Of a DNA stretch of 64,000 nt, positions 34,030-46,119 are shown one piece after another. The position numbers and the translations under genes were made by a program. Every line of letters begins with the position of its first letter. Positions within the stretch are counted from its first letter, which is position 1. Under the pieces are notes generated by a model. It saw only the letters and a list, made by a program, of their open reading frames with translations. It ran no database searches and was not told the DNA's origin. The stretch covers positions 29,774,688 to 29,838,687 of the forward strand of contig JASFAX010000020.1 in the NCBI GenBank assembly GCA_030737875.1, read 5' to 3'. The DNA comes from Allium sativum (lineage: Eukaryota > Streptophyta > Magnoliopsida > Asparagales > Amaryllidaceae).

Positions 34030-34520
34030 TTTGCCAAAGTACCGGTTTTGCTAAAGTACCAGTTACCGGGCCTTGCCACGGCCGTCCGACCACATTTAAC
34101 CTGCTTGCCACGACCATGAATTTTAAAGTACCACCCGGTACTTGGCAAAGTGCAAAAGTACCAGTGACCAGGTCTTGCCACGACCACGATCTGCTCCAAA
34201 AATCCTTTGCCACGACCACATTTCTGAAATACCATTTTTTTTCTTGGAAGTACCACATTTTCTCGGAAGTACCACCTCTTGCCATTATTATCGGAAGTAT
34301 CGCCTAGTAAGTTACCAGGCCCCTGCATATGTGCACATCACTCCATTTCCTCACGCGCACACCGGTGGCTACCACCCTGGTAGTTTGCCAAAGTACCACC
34401 TTTTCCTCTTCCATGACTTCCTTCAAAAACCAGATGCTACTCCCATGATTTTACCTTGCCAAAACTTCCCCTGGTACTTTGCCAAAGTACCAGTACCAAG
34501 CCCTCCAGTCCGCGTGATTT
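34030..34520 (-). repeat. Clustered GGTACTTTGCCAAAGTACC inverted motif (3' LTR copy)
   Basis: The motif GGTACTTTGCCAAAGTACC or its halves (AAAGTACC, GGTACTT) recurs near 34030, 34050, 34125, 34138, 34160, 34235, 34258, 34376 and 34470. Full inverted copies lie around 34376-34400 (one mismatch) and 34470-34492. It is conserved in the other LTR. Confidence 0.7.
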
Positions 34521-35731
34521 TCACCTCGTTCAACGTCAAAACCCCATGGCCGATCCCTGTACCATTTTCAATGTGCACACCTACACGCGTACACGTGCAC
34601 ACTTCACCTAGCCACCGTCGACCCCCAGTGACCCACCAACACGTCGCCTCTCGCCTCCAGACCTAGTCGATGTCCAATGCTCCGATCATCGATTATTGTT
34701 TAGTGATTTCACTGTTTTAGTTCTTCGTTCTTGAATGGTTTCATCAGAGAAATCACCTCATTCTTCCCACTCAGTCCACTGGAACGCCTCCAGCTTCGGC
34801 CCTACCACCATAATCCTCTGCCGCTCAATTTCCCCCCGGACCGCCCCTCCCCACCGCCGCTGTTGGTGAGCAGCTCCGGCGTGAATACAGGACACAAAAA
34901 CATGAACCCTAAACCTAATTCTATCTCGTCCTCTCAATTTATACAATGGAAAAATATTTTTATATTTTTCCCATGATCCCGGAACCATCACGCTCCTTTT
35001 GTCCTATCACCATCAGCCCCCAGCTCATGGTTCTCCGAAATTTGATCAACAAGTAAATTCCGATCACCTCCATATTAATCGACTTTTACACAGTTAAAAA
35101 TTATGATATTGTCATCAAAAATCTTCATTTAGTATCACGATTTCAATCATTTATTCCAATCTGGTCTCTAAGATGATTGAATTTTCATAATTACAAGGGA
35201 TTTTTACAGAGAATATTTCTGTTGTCCTCTGTATTCTATTTCCTTGAATTTTGAAATGTCCTTCTTAGTTTATATGTAATGTATATATTATTTCTAATTT
35301 TTCATCAAACTAGCATGAGCGAATTGATATGATTTTCTGCTAATGTTCTTGATGTTTTCTCTGCTAATGTTCTTGATGTTTTGTGTTTCACAGAACACAG
35401 TAGTAGTTTTGCTTTTTTAGTGTCTCTAAATTGTTAATAATTTCTTTAACATGTGGGTACTTGTATATGAATCTAACAGTCAAACAAAGGTATTTCAGGG
35501 TTTCTAGCGTCACGACTTGGTTGTTAAATGGCAAGGTGATAGAGTTGGCATCATATGAACTTGCATTCAAAACCAGACATTCACAAGACTGTTTTACAGT
35601 AAAGTATTAAACCAGAAATTTAAATAAGGTTCACTCACCAAAAGCTTTCCAAGATTTCAAGTAAAGATGACTTTAGAATTTAGTACTGAACTTAGATTTG
35701 TTGTGAGTGAGGGTATGAGAGGTTTTGAGGT

Positions 35732-35740
35732 GTATTTATA
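35732..35740 (-). promoter_or_regulatory. TATA box of E4 3' LTR
   Basis: On the minus strand it reads CTATAAATACACC. The other LTR has the same at 41632-41640, about 835 bp from the LTR start. It confirms that E4 is read leftward. Confidence 0.6.
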
Positions 35741-36582
35741 GTTGAGCTCAAAGTTAAAATTTGAATTTTCTGCACACGTTTTAACAGTACAATGTCTTTA
35801 GCCTCAACTCTCCTCTTCCTTAGCCTCCTATGGCACATGCATGAGAAACATTTGTTTATTCAGGTTCCTAGCCAATGAATGGGTACTAGGTTGCCCCTTC
35901 TGGAAGGTTTGAACATACTTTCATTAAATGCTTGTATCTCCTCTTGGATTTTAACCATTATAGAAATGGTTTTTCCTTGTCTCTTACTTGGCCGATATTT
36001 CCTTTGCACATGCAACCTCATATGAGAATTTACTTAAGGTGTTTTAGAGTATGGTATTGAAATCCTAGTTTACTATTCAAGGTAGCTTTCATTTAATGCT
36101 TTGTCTCACTATGGAATTTGTTTTTGTCTCTTGTGTAAGATATTTATTTTATAAAATGATTTATGTGCTAGTGTTCATGTGTTTTATGGCCGAACTATCA
36201 ATTGCCATATTCAAACATGCTTGGTCATTTTGTTCTTAAGTCCTCTCTATTTTTCAAGTGAACAAAATGCTCTTTTCTTTTTTTGTTATAAGCCTTTTTG
36301 TTTTTAACTCCTTGCTTGGTTAAAATTTTATTATGGAGTATTTTATCTTCATATGACTTATTTCTCAAGATTTCTATTTGAATATTTTATACTTGTTTTA
36401 CCTTTTAAATCCCAAGATTAACTCAAGTATATATATATATATATATATTCTATTTTATTTGTTATATTCATATGTTTTTCACATATGTAACAAGAATTAC
36501 TTTAGTTTTTTAAATAGTATTTTCTCTTTTAAATCTCTTGTTAAAATGATTTTAAAATAGTCGAAAAAGTCGGGACATTAGA

Positions 36583-36605
36583 GTCTACCCCCTTATAAGA
36601 ATTTC
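36583..36605 (-). other. E4 polypurine tract
   Basis: Read on the minus strand, TTATAAGGGGGTAGACTC precedes the 3' LTR. Confidence 0.65.
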
Positions 36606-36750
36606 ATCCTTGAAAATAAAAGTAGGAAAGATAGAAAGATTCTCCCAAAAGATGATATTCCATATCATAATCCCCTAGTACATTCTAATTATATATTAGA
36701 CCCATACTCGTACTAGGCATACACACCATACTACGACTATCTCAAGTTGT

Positions 36751-36751
<1 letters not shown>

Positions 36752-36801
<50 letters not shown>
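36752..36801 (+). repeat. (AT)n microsatellite
   Basis: About 50 bp of nearly pure AT repeat with one GT, between the end of E4 gag and the purine tract. Confidence 0.9.
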
Positions 36802-36825
36802 GTCCAACTCATCCTTTCATCCTAC

Positions 36826-37915
36826 TCCTCCAACACTGTGTAGGTACGTTTCACGATTCCTTTTCCCTTCATGTCCCCAGAAGTTGACGGCTCATTCATG
36901 GTAGCATAAACATTAGTCTGTGGTGCCTTTTTCATTAGTGGGCAGTTCTTGATCATGTGTCCATGCTGATGGCAATTGAAACAAAGTTTCTTCACTCCTA
37001 TTTCATTCCTCTGATTCTGATTCTGCTGCTGTTGCTATTGCTGAGGTTTCTGTTGCTGTTGGGGTTTTTCTGGTTCCTTACCCTTTGGCTCCTAACAAAA
37101 TCTAGCGATATGTCCCTTTTGTTTGCAGTTGTGAAACAATACATTTTTGAAACGATTTTCATACTTCTCTCCCCTTGTATCTCCCTTTTTCATGTTCTCC
37201 CAATTTGGATTGAATTTCCTCTTCCGGGTATACTCTCCACTGCTTTCCCTAGTCTAAGCCTTCTCTATTGGTTTCTTAGCATCCAAGGCTTCATACCTGA
37301 TTGCTAAGTCCACTAGTTCCACAAATGGGTTTTTTAGATGCCCCATCATACGGCCTTGAAGACTATCCTTTAATCCAGCAACGAACATTTCATTCTTCTT
37401 CAGTGGGGTATTTGCCAACTCTGTTCTAAAGCTTGACAGTGCATTGAATTTGTTCTCGTACTCAGTGACAGTCATGCTTTCTTGTTTCAGGTCAATCTAG
37501 TCTCGGTACATCCTTTTTTTCCCAGTTTCTCGAAGATACTGAGCTTCAAAAGCTTCTTTGAACATTGCCCAAGTAAAATTCTCCTCAGGAGTATTTGCAG
37601 TCTGAGCGTCCCACCAGATTGCTGCAGCTCCCTCCAGATTCCATGAAGCTAAGAGTCGTTTATACCTGTCATCAGACTTCAGTCCCTTAAAAATATTCTC
37701 ACATGATCTAATCCATGCTTGGACCTCAATCAGTGAATCACTTCCCTTAAAAGTGTTTCCTACCAGAGTAGTATAGTTCTTGCAAATCATTGCAAAGTTT
37801 GGCTGTGTTGGATCTTGGACCACTTTAGTTGTATCCACTTGGGTTTGAATAATAGTGTGCCCATTTGTCGTGATTACCCTACTTGCTCCTCGGCCTCATC
37901 TTTCTTGAGAACTCA
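36826..37915 (-). pseudogene. E4 gag, interrupted
   Basis: From ATG 37915 one frame can be followed leftward for about 360 codons with stops at codon 7 (TGA), near 37497 (TAG), near 37254, and two more in the Gln-rich part. The capsid region has AWIRSCENIF, AAAIWWDAQT and the conserved YENKFNALS...PLKKNEMFVAGL block of gypsy Gag. A poly-Gln/Pro stretch follows. The first zinc knuckle has lost its first Cys (LFHNCKQKGHIARFC), while the second is intact (CFNCHQHGHMIKNC). Gag would package RNA in cytoplasmic particles. The reading continues to a Thr/Ser-rich end near 36826. It is closest in style to the Gag of E1. Confidence 0.82.
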
Positions 37916-38075
37916 TTTTCAGCTTTCTAAGTACACGATTTGAAAATCAGTAACTCAATCGGAATATATTTCTAAGGATACTTAAGTCAAGAACTGGGGT
38001 CGTCCTATACTATAATAGTTTTTTTTAAAATACGCTCTCTTAACCCAAACCCAAAGCCTAGGTGTTCAGAAATCG

Positions 38076-38092
38076 TAAGCTCTGATACCAAC
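38076..38092 (-). other. E4 primer binding site (tRNA-Met type)
   Basis: The plus strand shows AGCTCTGATACCAAC next to the LTR. The minus strand therefore reads GTTGGTATCAGAGCT, with the exact tRNA-Met core. Confidence 0.88.
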
Positions 38093-39959
38093 TGTAACGG
38101 CGCGATTTTCGATGCCTCGAAAGTTGTGTCATTATTGAAAGAATTTAGAAGGTGAGATAGAAAAGATAAACCTAATAGAATAAAAGAGTAAGAAGAACAT
38201 CAGAATTACACAGCGGAATTAATCTCACAGCGGAATTTCACAAAATACATAATATATTACAATAGACGGTCTGCTACATCATAATACATCATCATAATAC
38301 AATACCATAGTACAACAGCATAATAATACATCATGATTAGGATAATACAGATGTCAAACTGGATCTTGAAATAGATATACTACCAGGGCTCTTGAACTTG
38401 ACCTTCATCAGATTCCACTTGCCTACCTGGACTACTTGTCTACTCATATAAATATTATGAGTACCCAAGAGTTTAGGAAACACAAGAAATAAACTCTGGG
38501 TCAGTCAATGGACTGGTGTGAGTAAACACAGTTAATAGATGTAAATAGTGAAATAAGAGATAAGGTTTTCCCGTTTTGAACAGATTGATTTACCTTAGAA
38601 ATCTTTTGCCCAATCCATAACTAATATATGGATAGTGACCTGAGTATTTTATATCAAAACGTTTGATATTACTATAGTTTTGTCAAATAAATAACCATCT
38701 TGTGAAATGCTTGCATCTCACATTCACATATATAGTATAAAATCATAAACCGCAGGGCTCTTATTGGAGATTGGATTCCAACAGACAAGGTATGGTCACC
38801 TACCGATCAGTGTACTGTAGAGGGTATACACTGCAGGTTCAATAAGAACGTCTTGCAACCCAGCCGCACATGACCGAACACTCATTTAGCTTGAGTGTAT
38901 CAAATATATTATCACTCCACGGTGGTAGCTAGCCAATCGTTCCGAAAGATGCAGCAGCGAAATATAGATTTAAGAAACAAATAGGAATTTCTCTAGATGG
39001 TGATAATACACCCTGCTTGGGAATGACCCAAATAGCCGTGCTGCCTAGCCCTTACTTCCTGGTTGTGAGGCTTTGAGGTCACATTTATCCTTCTGACAGA
39101 TTTCTCTTCAATTACTTTGAATGCCACATCGTCATACCTGTCAGTAACACTCATTCGATTACCCAAATATATTACGGGTAATAAAGCTAAAAGAAACGAA
39201 ATTCTCCACTACCTACGTAATATACTTACGTAAATTCGATGTGTAGAATCTAGCCGATATACGTTGTCAGACACCCGTCCATTCGGGTTTGTCCTGGGAT
39301 TGAACAGACCGAAGATATTTTATAAAATCGTTCCCGCATCTTGTTGACTTCAGCATTTGATATGTGTCATATACTTCGAATCGAAGTGGAATATTTATTC
39401 CGGACTTTTCAAAATGATGTACGAATATCTTTTACAGTCGATAAATGTTTATCGGTTTAATCTGATTCTTTATTCAGTCTACTGCTGAATTATTATTATA
39501 AACAATGTCTTGTTTCCAAGTTCAACACGGAATATTTTGATTATCCTTTAAAAATAAGCAGTCAAGGTGTACTGGTTTTACACCGTGTTTTGTTCAGTTT
39601 TAATCATCATCTGGGAATGAATAAGTAATGCACGTGCTTCGCACACGACATTTTTACTTCTTTTATCATTGCTGTTCAGACGATATTTCAAACTTTTTAT
39701 TCCCCTTTTAAATCATCCCCTTATGTTTACTTAATTATAAGTAATTTAAATTAGTTATTCACTTGTTATTTGTAATTCAAAACTGATCGAACTTCTACCG
39801 TCGAACTTTTCGTTTTGATCTTCCGCTCCTTCTTTCCACTTGCCTTCAACTAAATTAAATAAAAATTCTCTTTTTATTTAATTAATTAATTTATTTCTAA
39901 ATTTTATTTATTTCAAATTCTAAATTTAAAACTATTTAAATTTAAAATATCATTTCGAT

Positions 39960-40425
39960 TTGCCAAAGTACCGGTTTTGCTAAAGTACCAGTTACCAGGC
40001 CTTGCCACGACCGTCCGACCACCTTTAACCTGCTTGCCATGAACATGAATTTTAAAGTACCAACTGGTACTTGGCAAAGTGCCAAAGTATAAGTGACCAG
40101 ATCTTGCCACGACCACGATCTTCTCCAAAAATCCATTGCCACGACCACATTTCTGAAATACCATTTTTTTTCTTGGAAGTACCACATTTTCTCGGAAGTA
40201 CCACCTCTTGCCATTTTTGTCGGAAGTACCACCTGGTAAAGTACCAGGCCCCTGCATACTTCCAGATCCCTCCACTTCCTCATGCGCCGGCCAGCACCCT
40301 GGTACTTTGCCAAAGTACCACATTTTCCTCTTCCATGTTTTCCTTCAAAAATCGGATGCTGCTCCTATGATTTTACCTTGCCAAAAGTTCCCCTCGTACT
40401 TTGCCAAAGTACCCGTACCAAGCCC
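39960..40425 (-). repeat. Clustered GGTACTTTGCCAAAGTACC inverted motif (5' LTR copy)
   Basis: Full palindromic copies at about 40300-40318 and 40397-40413, with half-sites around 39963, 39980, 40055, 40068, 40188 and 40235. It lies about 1.2-1.7 kb downstream of the TATA box, so it would be in the transcript. Confidence 0.7.
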
Positions 40426-41631
40426 TTCAGTCCCCATGATTTTCACCTCGTTCAATGTCAAAACCCCATGACCGATCCCTGTACCATTTTCAATGTGCAC
40501 ACATACATGCGTACACGTGCACACTTCACCTGGCCACCGTCGACCCCCATTGACCCGACCAAAACATCACCTCTCGCCTCCAGACCTAGTCAACGTCCAC
40601 TGCTCCGATCATCGATGATTGTACAGTGATTTCACTATTTTATTTCTTCGTTCTTGAATGATTTCATCATAGAAATCACCTCGTTCTTCCCGCTCAGTCC
40701 ACTGGAAAACCTACAACTCTGGCCCCACCACCATAATTCTCTGCTGCTCAGTTTCCCCCCGGACTGCACCTCCCCACCACCGCCGTTGATGAGCAGCTCC
40801 GGTGTGAATACAGGACACAAAAACATGAACCCTAAACCTAATTCGTTCTCGTCTTCTCAATTTATACAATGGAAAAATCTTTTTATATTTTTCCCGTGAT
40901 CCCGGAACCATCATGCTCCTTTTGTCCTATCACCATCAGCCCCCGTCTCGTGGTTCGCCGAAATTTGGTCAACAAGTAAATTTCGATCACCCCCATATTA
41001 ATCGACTTTTACACAGTTAAAAATTATGATATTGTTATCAAAAATCTTCATTTAGTATCACGATTTCATTCATCTATTCCAATCCGATTTCTAAGATGTT
41101 TTAATTTTCATAATTACAGAGGATTTTTACAGAGAATATTTTTGTTGTCCTCTGTGTTCTATTTCCTTGAATTTTGAAATGTCCTTCTTGGTTTGTTTTT
41201 AATGTATATATTATTTCTACTTTTTCATCAAACTAGTATGAGCGAATTGATATGATTCTCTGCTAATGTTCCTGATGTTCTGTGTTTCACAGAACACCGT
41301 AGCAGTTTTTCTTTTTTAATGTCTCTAAATTGTTAATGAGTTCTATAACATATGGGTACTTGTATATGAATCTAAAAGTCAAACAAAGGTATTTCAGGGT
41401 TTCTAGCATCACTACTTGGTTGTTAAATGGCAAGGTGATAGAGTTGGCATCATATGAACTTGCATTCAAAACCAGACATACACAAGACTGTTTTACAGTA
41501 AAGTATTAAACCAGAAATTTAAATAAGGTTCACTCACCAAAAGCTTTCCAAGATTTCTAGTAAAGATGACTTCAGAATTTAGTACTGAATTTAGCTTTGT
41601 TGTGAGTGAAGGTATGAGAGGTTTTGAGGTG

Positions 41632-41640
41632 TATTTATAG
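41632..41640 (-). promoter_or_regulatory. TATA box of E4 5' LTR
   Basis: The minus strand reads CTATAAATACACC, the same as in the 3' LTR. It would drive the element's own transcript. Confidence 0.6.
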
Positions 41641-42474
41641 TTGAGCTCAAAGTTAAAATATGAATTTTCTGCACACGTTTTAACAGTACAATATCTTTAC
41701 CCTCAACTCTCCTCTTCCTTAGCCTCCTACGGCACATGCATGAGAAACATTTGTTTATTCAGGTTCCAAGACAATGAATGGGTACTAGGTTGCCCCTTCT
41801 AGAAGGTTTGAACATACTTTCATTAAATGCTTGTATCTCCTCTTGGATTTTAACCATTATAGAAATGGTTTTTCCTTGTCTCTTACTTGGCTGACATTTC
41901 CTTTAAACATGCAACCTCATATGAGAATTTACTTAAGGTGTTTTAGAGTATGGTTTTGAAATCCTAGTTTACTATTCAGGGTAGCTTTCAATTAATGCTT
42001 TGTCTCACTATGGAATTTGTTTTTGTCTCTCGTATAAGATACTTATTTTATAAAATGCTTTATGTGCTAGTGTTCATGTGTTTTATGGCTGAACTATCAA
42101 ATTCCATATTCAAACATGCTTGGTCGTTTTGTTTTTAAGTCCTCTCTATTTTTCAAGTGAACAAAATGCTCTTTTCTTTTTTTGTTATAAGCCTTTTTGT
42201 TTTTAACTCCTTGCTTGGTTAAAATATTATTATGGAGTATTTTATCTTCGTATAATTTATTTCTCAAGATTTCTATTTTAATATTTTATACTTGTTTTAC
42301 CTTTTAAATCCCAAGATTAACTCAAGTATATATATATATTCTATTTTATTTGTTATATTCATATGTTTTTCACATATGTAACAAGAATTACTTTAGTTTT
42401 TTTAAATAGTATTTTCCCTTTTAAATCTCTTGTTAAAATGATTTTATAATAGTCGAAAAAGTACGGGCATTACA

Positions 42475-43023
42475 TTGGATCATTCTCATATTTTAATATG
42501 TTGCTTATGGGTTAGTGAGACATGTCCAAAATTTTTACCGATTTCGTTTGTGACCATTTTGCCTCTGTCAGTCTTGCACATGGAATAACTTTTGACTTAT
42601 GTCAGATCATAGGGTGTAACCAGTGCGGTTGGAAAGGAATTAATGGTTTCCTTTCCGTAGAGTGGTTACATCAAAGATTTGGTTCAACGGTTTGGGAGGA
42701 ATCACCTTTTTAAGATTTTTCAGTTGGTTGTTCGGGATTTTGAGCCACAATGGGCCAATCTAAGAAGGCCCAAGTAATGGGCTAGTGGAAACTCTAAATA
42801 GAAGTAGGAGTTATGGAAAATAGTTTAATTCCCTATTCTCTCTTTTGATGGCCTTGAGCTCCTCCTTCCTCCAACACCTTTCCACTATTAAAAATCAAAA
42901 TCCAAGGATAGCAATCATAGATCTACGCCATTGGAGGCTAGATCTATATCTATTGAAGCAAGGATTCATGAGATCATGGTGTTGCCGCATGGAGCTTGCT
43001 TCCTGGATTCTTATTTCGTCAAT
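42475..43023 (+). repeat. Right piece of the E1-type LTR
   Basis: It starts with TTGGA (right duplication of E4) and continues the diverged E1-type LTR, with matching landmarks: TTTTTACCGATTTCGTTTGTGACC, 'ATAACTTTTGACTTATG' and 'GTAGAGTGGTTACATCAAAG'. It is cut at 43023 by E5. Together with 32081-32148 only ~0.6 kb of LTR is present; its remainder would lie beyond E5. The 61- and 63-codon ORFs here look like chance. Confidence 0.65.
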
Positions 43024-44539
43024 TGTAACACCCCACGTCCGTTAGTGTCACTCCCAAAGGGAATGCACTAAGTTCTGTGGAGCATTTAGGGTAAAAGATG
43101 CAGATAAATTACAAGACAGACAGAAATTAAACAGTGGAAAATAAAATTTTGCTTTACTGATAAAATAGTTTGTACAATGATTTCTTTACAATATCAGAGT
43201 ATCATCTGTCTTACAAAATAAAGAAGCATAAAACAACATTTATATTCCCCAATGTAGCAAGAAACAGCCATAACATCTGAAAAGAGAATCCAAGCAAAAC
43301 TTCGACAAATCTTCAAGCTGGGAAAGAGTGACAGTCCAACTTAACCCGAGCTATACTATTCCCTCCTTTACTACCTGGGGGGGGGGGGAACGGAAGAAAA
43401 GAAGATGAAAGAAAAAACATAGTCGGACATAAAGCCTGAGTAAGTTCAGTAACTTCTAGCATACGAACATGGAGCAACAACAAAACGACATGAATTAACT
43501 GAATACAAGATAACACCATGATGATAGGGTTGGCAAGATTAGATAAGATTAACATGAGATCTGCTAAGCTAAGATAAACTGGATATGCTATAGTACTTTC
43601 GCCGCTTCACCATTTCCTTGTTATACGGATTTCTGTATCTCTGCACCACCTAACTAGTGTTCCAACTAGTAACGATAACGTGATCCCAATCCTTGTATTT
43701 TCCATCGCCTCTAGGTATCCATTTATTTATTTGTTCCCTAGATTTAATCTAGGGTTTTCTACCCAGTACTTTCTAGATTCAACTAGAGTTTACGCTGTCT
43801 GCTGAACACTTCTTGGATTCAGGATTTATGCCACCTAGTTAAACTACGAATTATGCAACCTGTCGAACGATGCCTCCAAGTCTAGGACACACTACCTAGA
43901 GTGGTATATGTTCCTATACTTCCCCACGTATGTATCGCGAATCGTTATCGCTTGTCTAGATGCATATGTCCTGTAATTTGCGGTCCGAGTCCTGTGACAT
44001 GGAAAATCAAGGAATACATAACTCGGTCGGGAGCTTTTAGATATCTGCCGATGCAGATGCTAAGGTCTGTTTTTATTCTAGTGGCTATGGTCCCACTTGA
44101 CCCATCCCTCAACTAATGAAAGGCACACCTTGTAAAATGAGGACTATACGCCGGCCCCTGGTGCCCCACTATCCTATGGCCATCCTCACCCATAACTAGA
44201 TAGCAAGTATATGGTCTTTTGGAGTTCTCCACCTTTCCGCTTCACGTTTCTCGATTGACTCAAGATGGATGGTAGACGACGAGTCGCTATCACAGGGCTA
44301 CCGTTTGCTCGTCGAATGACGGTGATCCATCCTAGTCTTTAGGTTGCCATGTATTGCAACCAAGACATACCCCTGGTTCTTCTACGCATACCTTAACCTT
44401 TGTGGGCCCAGGCGGATCATATGCAGCCTCACAGAGGGATACGAAGAGTACCCTCACGTCCCCTCGAAGCCTTGGGCTTCGTAACCCAATTCGTTGGTGC
44501 CTTCTTTTTACTCAGACGAACATTCGCTCCTTTCCGTGT

Positions 44540-45285
44540 TATACTAAGAATTACTACTTAGTTTTACTAACTAAGATTTACCACTTAGTTTCCAGAATCT
44601 TTGTTTTCTTAACTAAGGTTCACTACTTAGTTCTCCTTCCCGTTAATTTGGATTGGTTAAGTGTCATTAGTCAATTCAAGCTAACTTAACCCCCCTCATT
44701 TATCCTGTTAAACTAGTTAAGTGTTATAAGTAATTCATGTTGACTTAACCCGACCACAACCCAAGTTATGTTGGTTAAGTATTCCTTATTACTTAACACT
44801 ACACATTATCCTGTATTGGTTAAGTACTCCTTTTTAACTTAACCTTGCCCGTCTATTTTCACTAACATGTTATTAATGGTTAAGTATTGTCCCTACATGT
44901 TTTAGACTTAGCCTTATTCCTTTATCACAACCTGATGGTTAGGTGTTCTAGTATACTTAACCCTACGGTCTAGCCCAGCTAACATATCAAATTGGCTAAG
45001 TGTATTAACTTTACTTAACCCCACCTTCTTAGTCTAGTTAACATGTTAATTTAGCTAAGTGTTTTCTACGTTACTTAACTCCTATAAATCTTGTCTTGCT
45101 ACCTTGAGTTTGGTTAAGTGTCTCTATGGACTTAGCCCTCCCATTCTATCTTAACTGTGTTAAGTTAGTTAGGTGTTCCTATGGACTTAACCCTCCCATT
45201 CTAGTCAGTCTGAACCTAACCCCACCCATCCGTCTAGTTATCATGTTGAACTGGTTAAGTGTCTTAGTTAACATACCCTACCATT
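44540..45285 (-). repeat. Inverted-repeat (hairpin) array in LTR A
   Basis: Eleven units spaced mostly 55-62 bp apart start near 44652, 44714, 44772, 44818, 44878, 44937, 44994, 45053, 45113, 45168 and 45255. Each has GG(T/C)TAAGTG followed within ~10-25 bases by ACTTAACCC, so each can fold on itself. Three looser ACTAAG...CTTAGT units precede them (44544-44632). The strings between the arms differ from unit to unit while the arms are kept. Confidence 0.82.
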
Positions 45286-45844
45286 CTCATTCTAGATTTA
45301 ACTAAATAGATTAAAGTCGCTACCACTCAAATTAGACAGGTATTATTGCGACTACACGATGTGCTGGTTGGTTCCGGGAAGGTTTACATCGCAACTCAGT
45401 CTAACCTCGGGCTGGGCATATTCATGTTTTCTAAGTTCAAATGGGTTTTTGATTAATTTTCAAATCAGGTTTTGAAATCAACCATCCCGTCCGTCGGATC
45501 AGTTAGGGATAGTCAGGGAGAGCAGGAAACTTGTATTTTCCAAACCCAAGCCTAGACACTATCCTCTCTGCCACCCTAGAACTTTTTGGTGTGTCATTAA
45601 AGGAGATGTCGTTAATAAACCTTTAATTTATTTAAAGTTAAATTTCCTCACTCAGGCCAAATTCTATAAGTAAATTATTTCTAATTTACTTATTTCCTAA
45701 TTACTCTTTTAGTGTTAGTTGTCAACATTTATTCTTATGCCCCTTTTTCCCCCTATATCATATTTATGCTTTTTGGTATGTAAACTATACCAAATCAAGT
45801 GTCACTAACCATGATTTTGCTAAACCTGACAGTTATTCCCAATT

Positions 45845-45849
45845 GTGGC
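45845..45849 (+). repeat. E6 left target-site duplication GTGGC
   Basis: Identical to 50543-50547. The unbroken LTR B reads ATTATGGCCAATTT at this point, which confirms the insertion site. Confidence 0.85.
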
Positions 45850-46110
45850 TGTTAGATCGAAATTTGGACCTAACACACAAATTGTTATGAACACTAGAGA
45901 ATTTCAAATGAAGAACGAGGAAAAAGAAAATAACACTCAGAATTTATAGTGGTTCGGCGTTAACGAGCCTACGTCCACTTTATATATTATTGATTATGCT
46001 TTAAAAGCTAATACAACAAGGATTTCTCTCAATATTTCAGTAGTTTGACAACAATGGCGGATTCAGTACTCAATATTGCCAAAAGATCCCAAAAATGCCA
46101 AGCTCTGGGC

Positions 46111-46119
46111 TATTTATAG
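46111..46119 (-). promoter_or_regulatory. TATA box of E6 LTR
   Basis: The minus strand reads GCTATAAATAGCCC, a strong plant TATA match. It sets the sense direction of E6 as minus. Confidence 0.65.

Larger units (their letters stand above)
32149..36582 (-). repeat. E4 3' LTR
   Basis: Its left edge is TGTAACGGCACGATTTTCGA and its right edge ...GGGACATTAGA, where the other copy has GGGCATTACA. It matches 38093-42474 throughout with small indels. It contains a TATA box on the minus strand (35732-35740), the GTACC palindrome cluster (34030-34520) and a longer (AT)n run (36429-36449) than the other LTR. Confidence 0.9.
32149..42474 (-). mobile_element. E4: Gag-only retrotransposon with ~4.4 kb LTRs
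   Basis: Complete minus-strand insertion bounded by TTGGA (32144-32148 and 42475-42479). The LTRs are 32149-36582 and 38093-42474, around an interior of only ~1.5 kb. On the minus strand the interior holds a tRNA-Met-type primer site (near 38078-38092), a broken gag (37915 down to about 36826) and a purine tract (36583-36605). No protease, RT, RNase H or integrase is present. LTRs about three times longer than the interior, with Gag only, fit the LARD / TR-GAG type of non-autonomous element that borrows pol from relatives. Confidence 0.9.
38093..42474 (-). repeat. E4 5' LTR
   Basis: On the minus strand it begins TGTAATGCCCGTAC at 42474 and ends CGTTACA at 38093. It holds the TATA box (41632-41640) and a second GTACC palindrome cluster (39960-40425). 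Its (AT)n run (about 42328-42340) is shorter than in the other LTR. Confidence 0.9.

Noticed and set aside
34142..34666. 174-codon ORF and overlapping ORFs in the E4 LTR
   Set aside because: They lie in the GTACC palindrome cluster, overlap ORFs in other frames, and are not kept open in the second LTR copy.
44354..44689. 111-codon ORF in E5 LTR A and its copies at 55351-55686
   Set aside because: The frame runs into the repeat array, is not fully kept in LTR C, and lies antisense to the LTR transcript without any recognisable domain.
44540..45285. CRISPR array
   Set aside because: The repeats are degenerate inverted motifs inside an LTR of a plant retrotransposon. There are no identical direct repeats with unique spacers and no cas genes.
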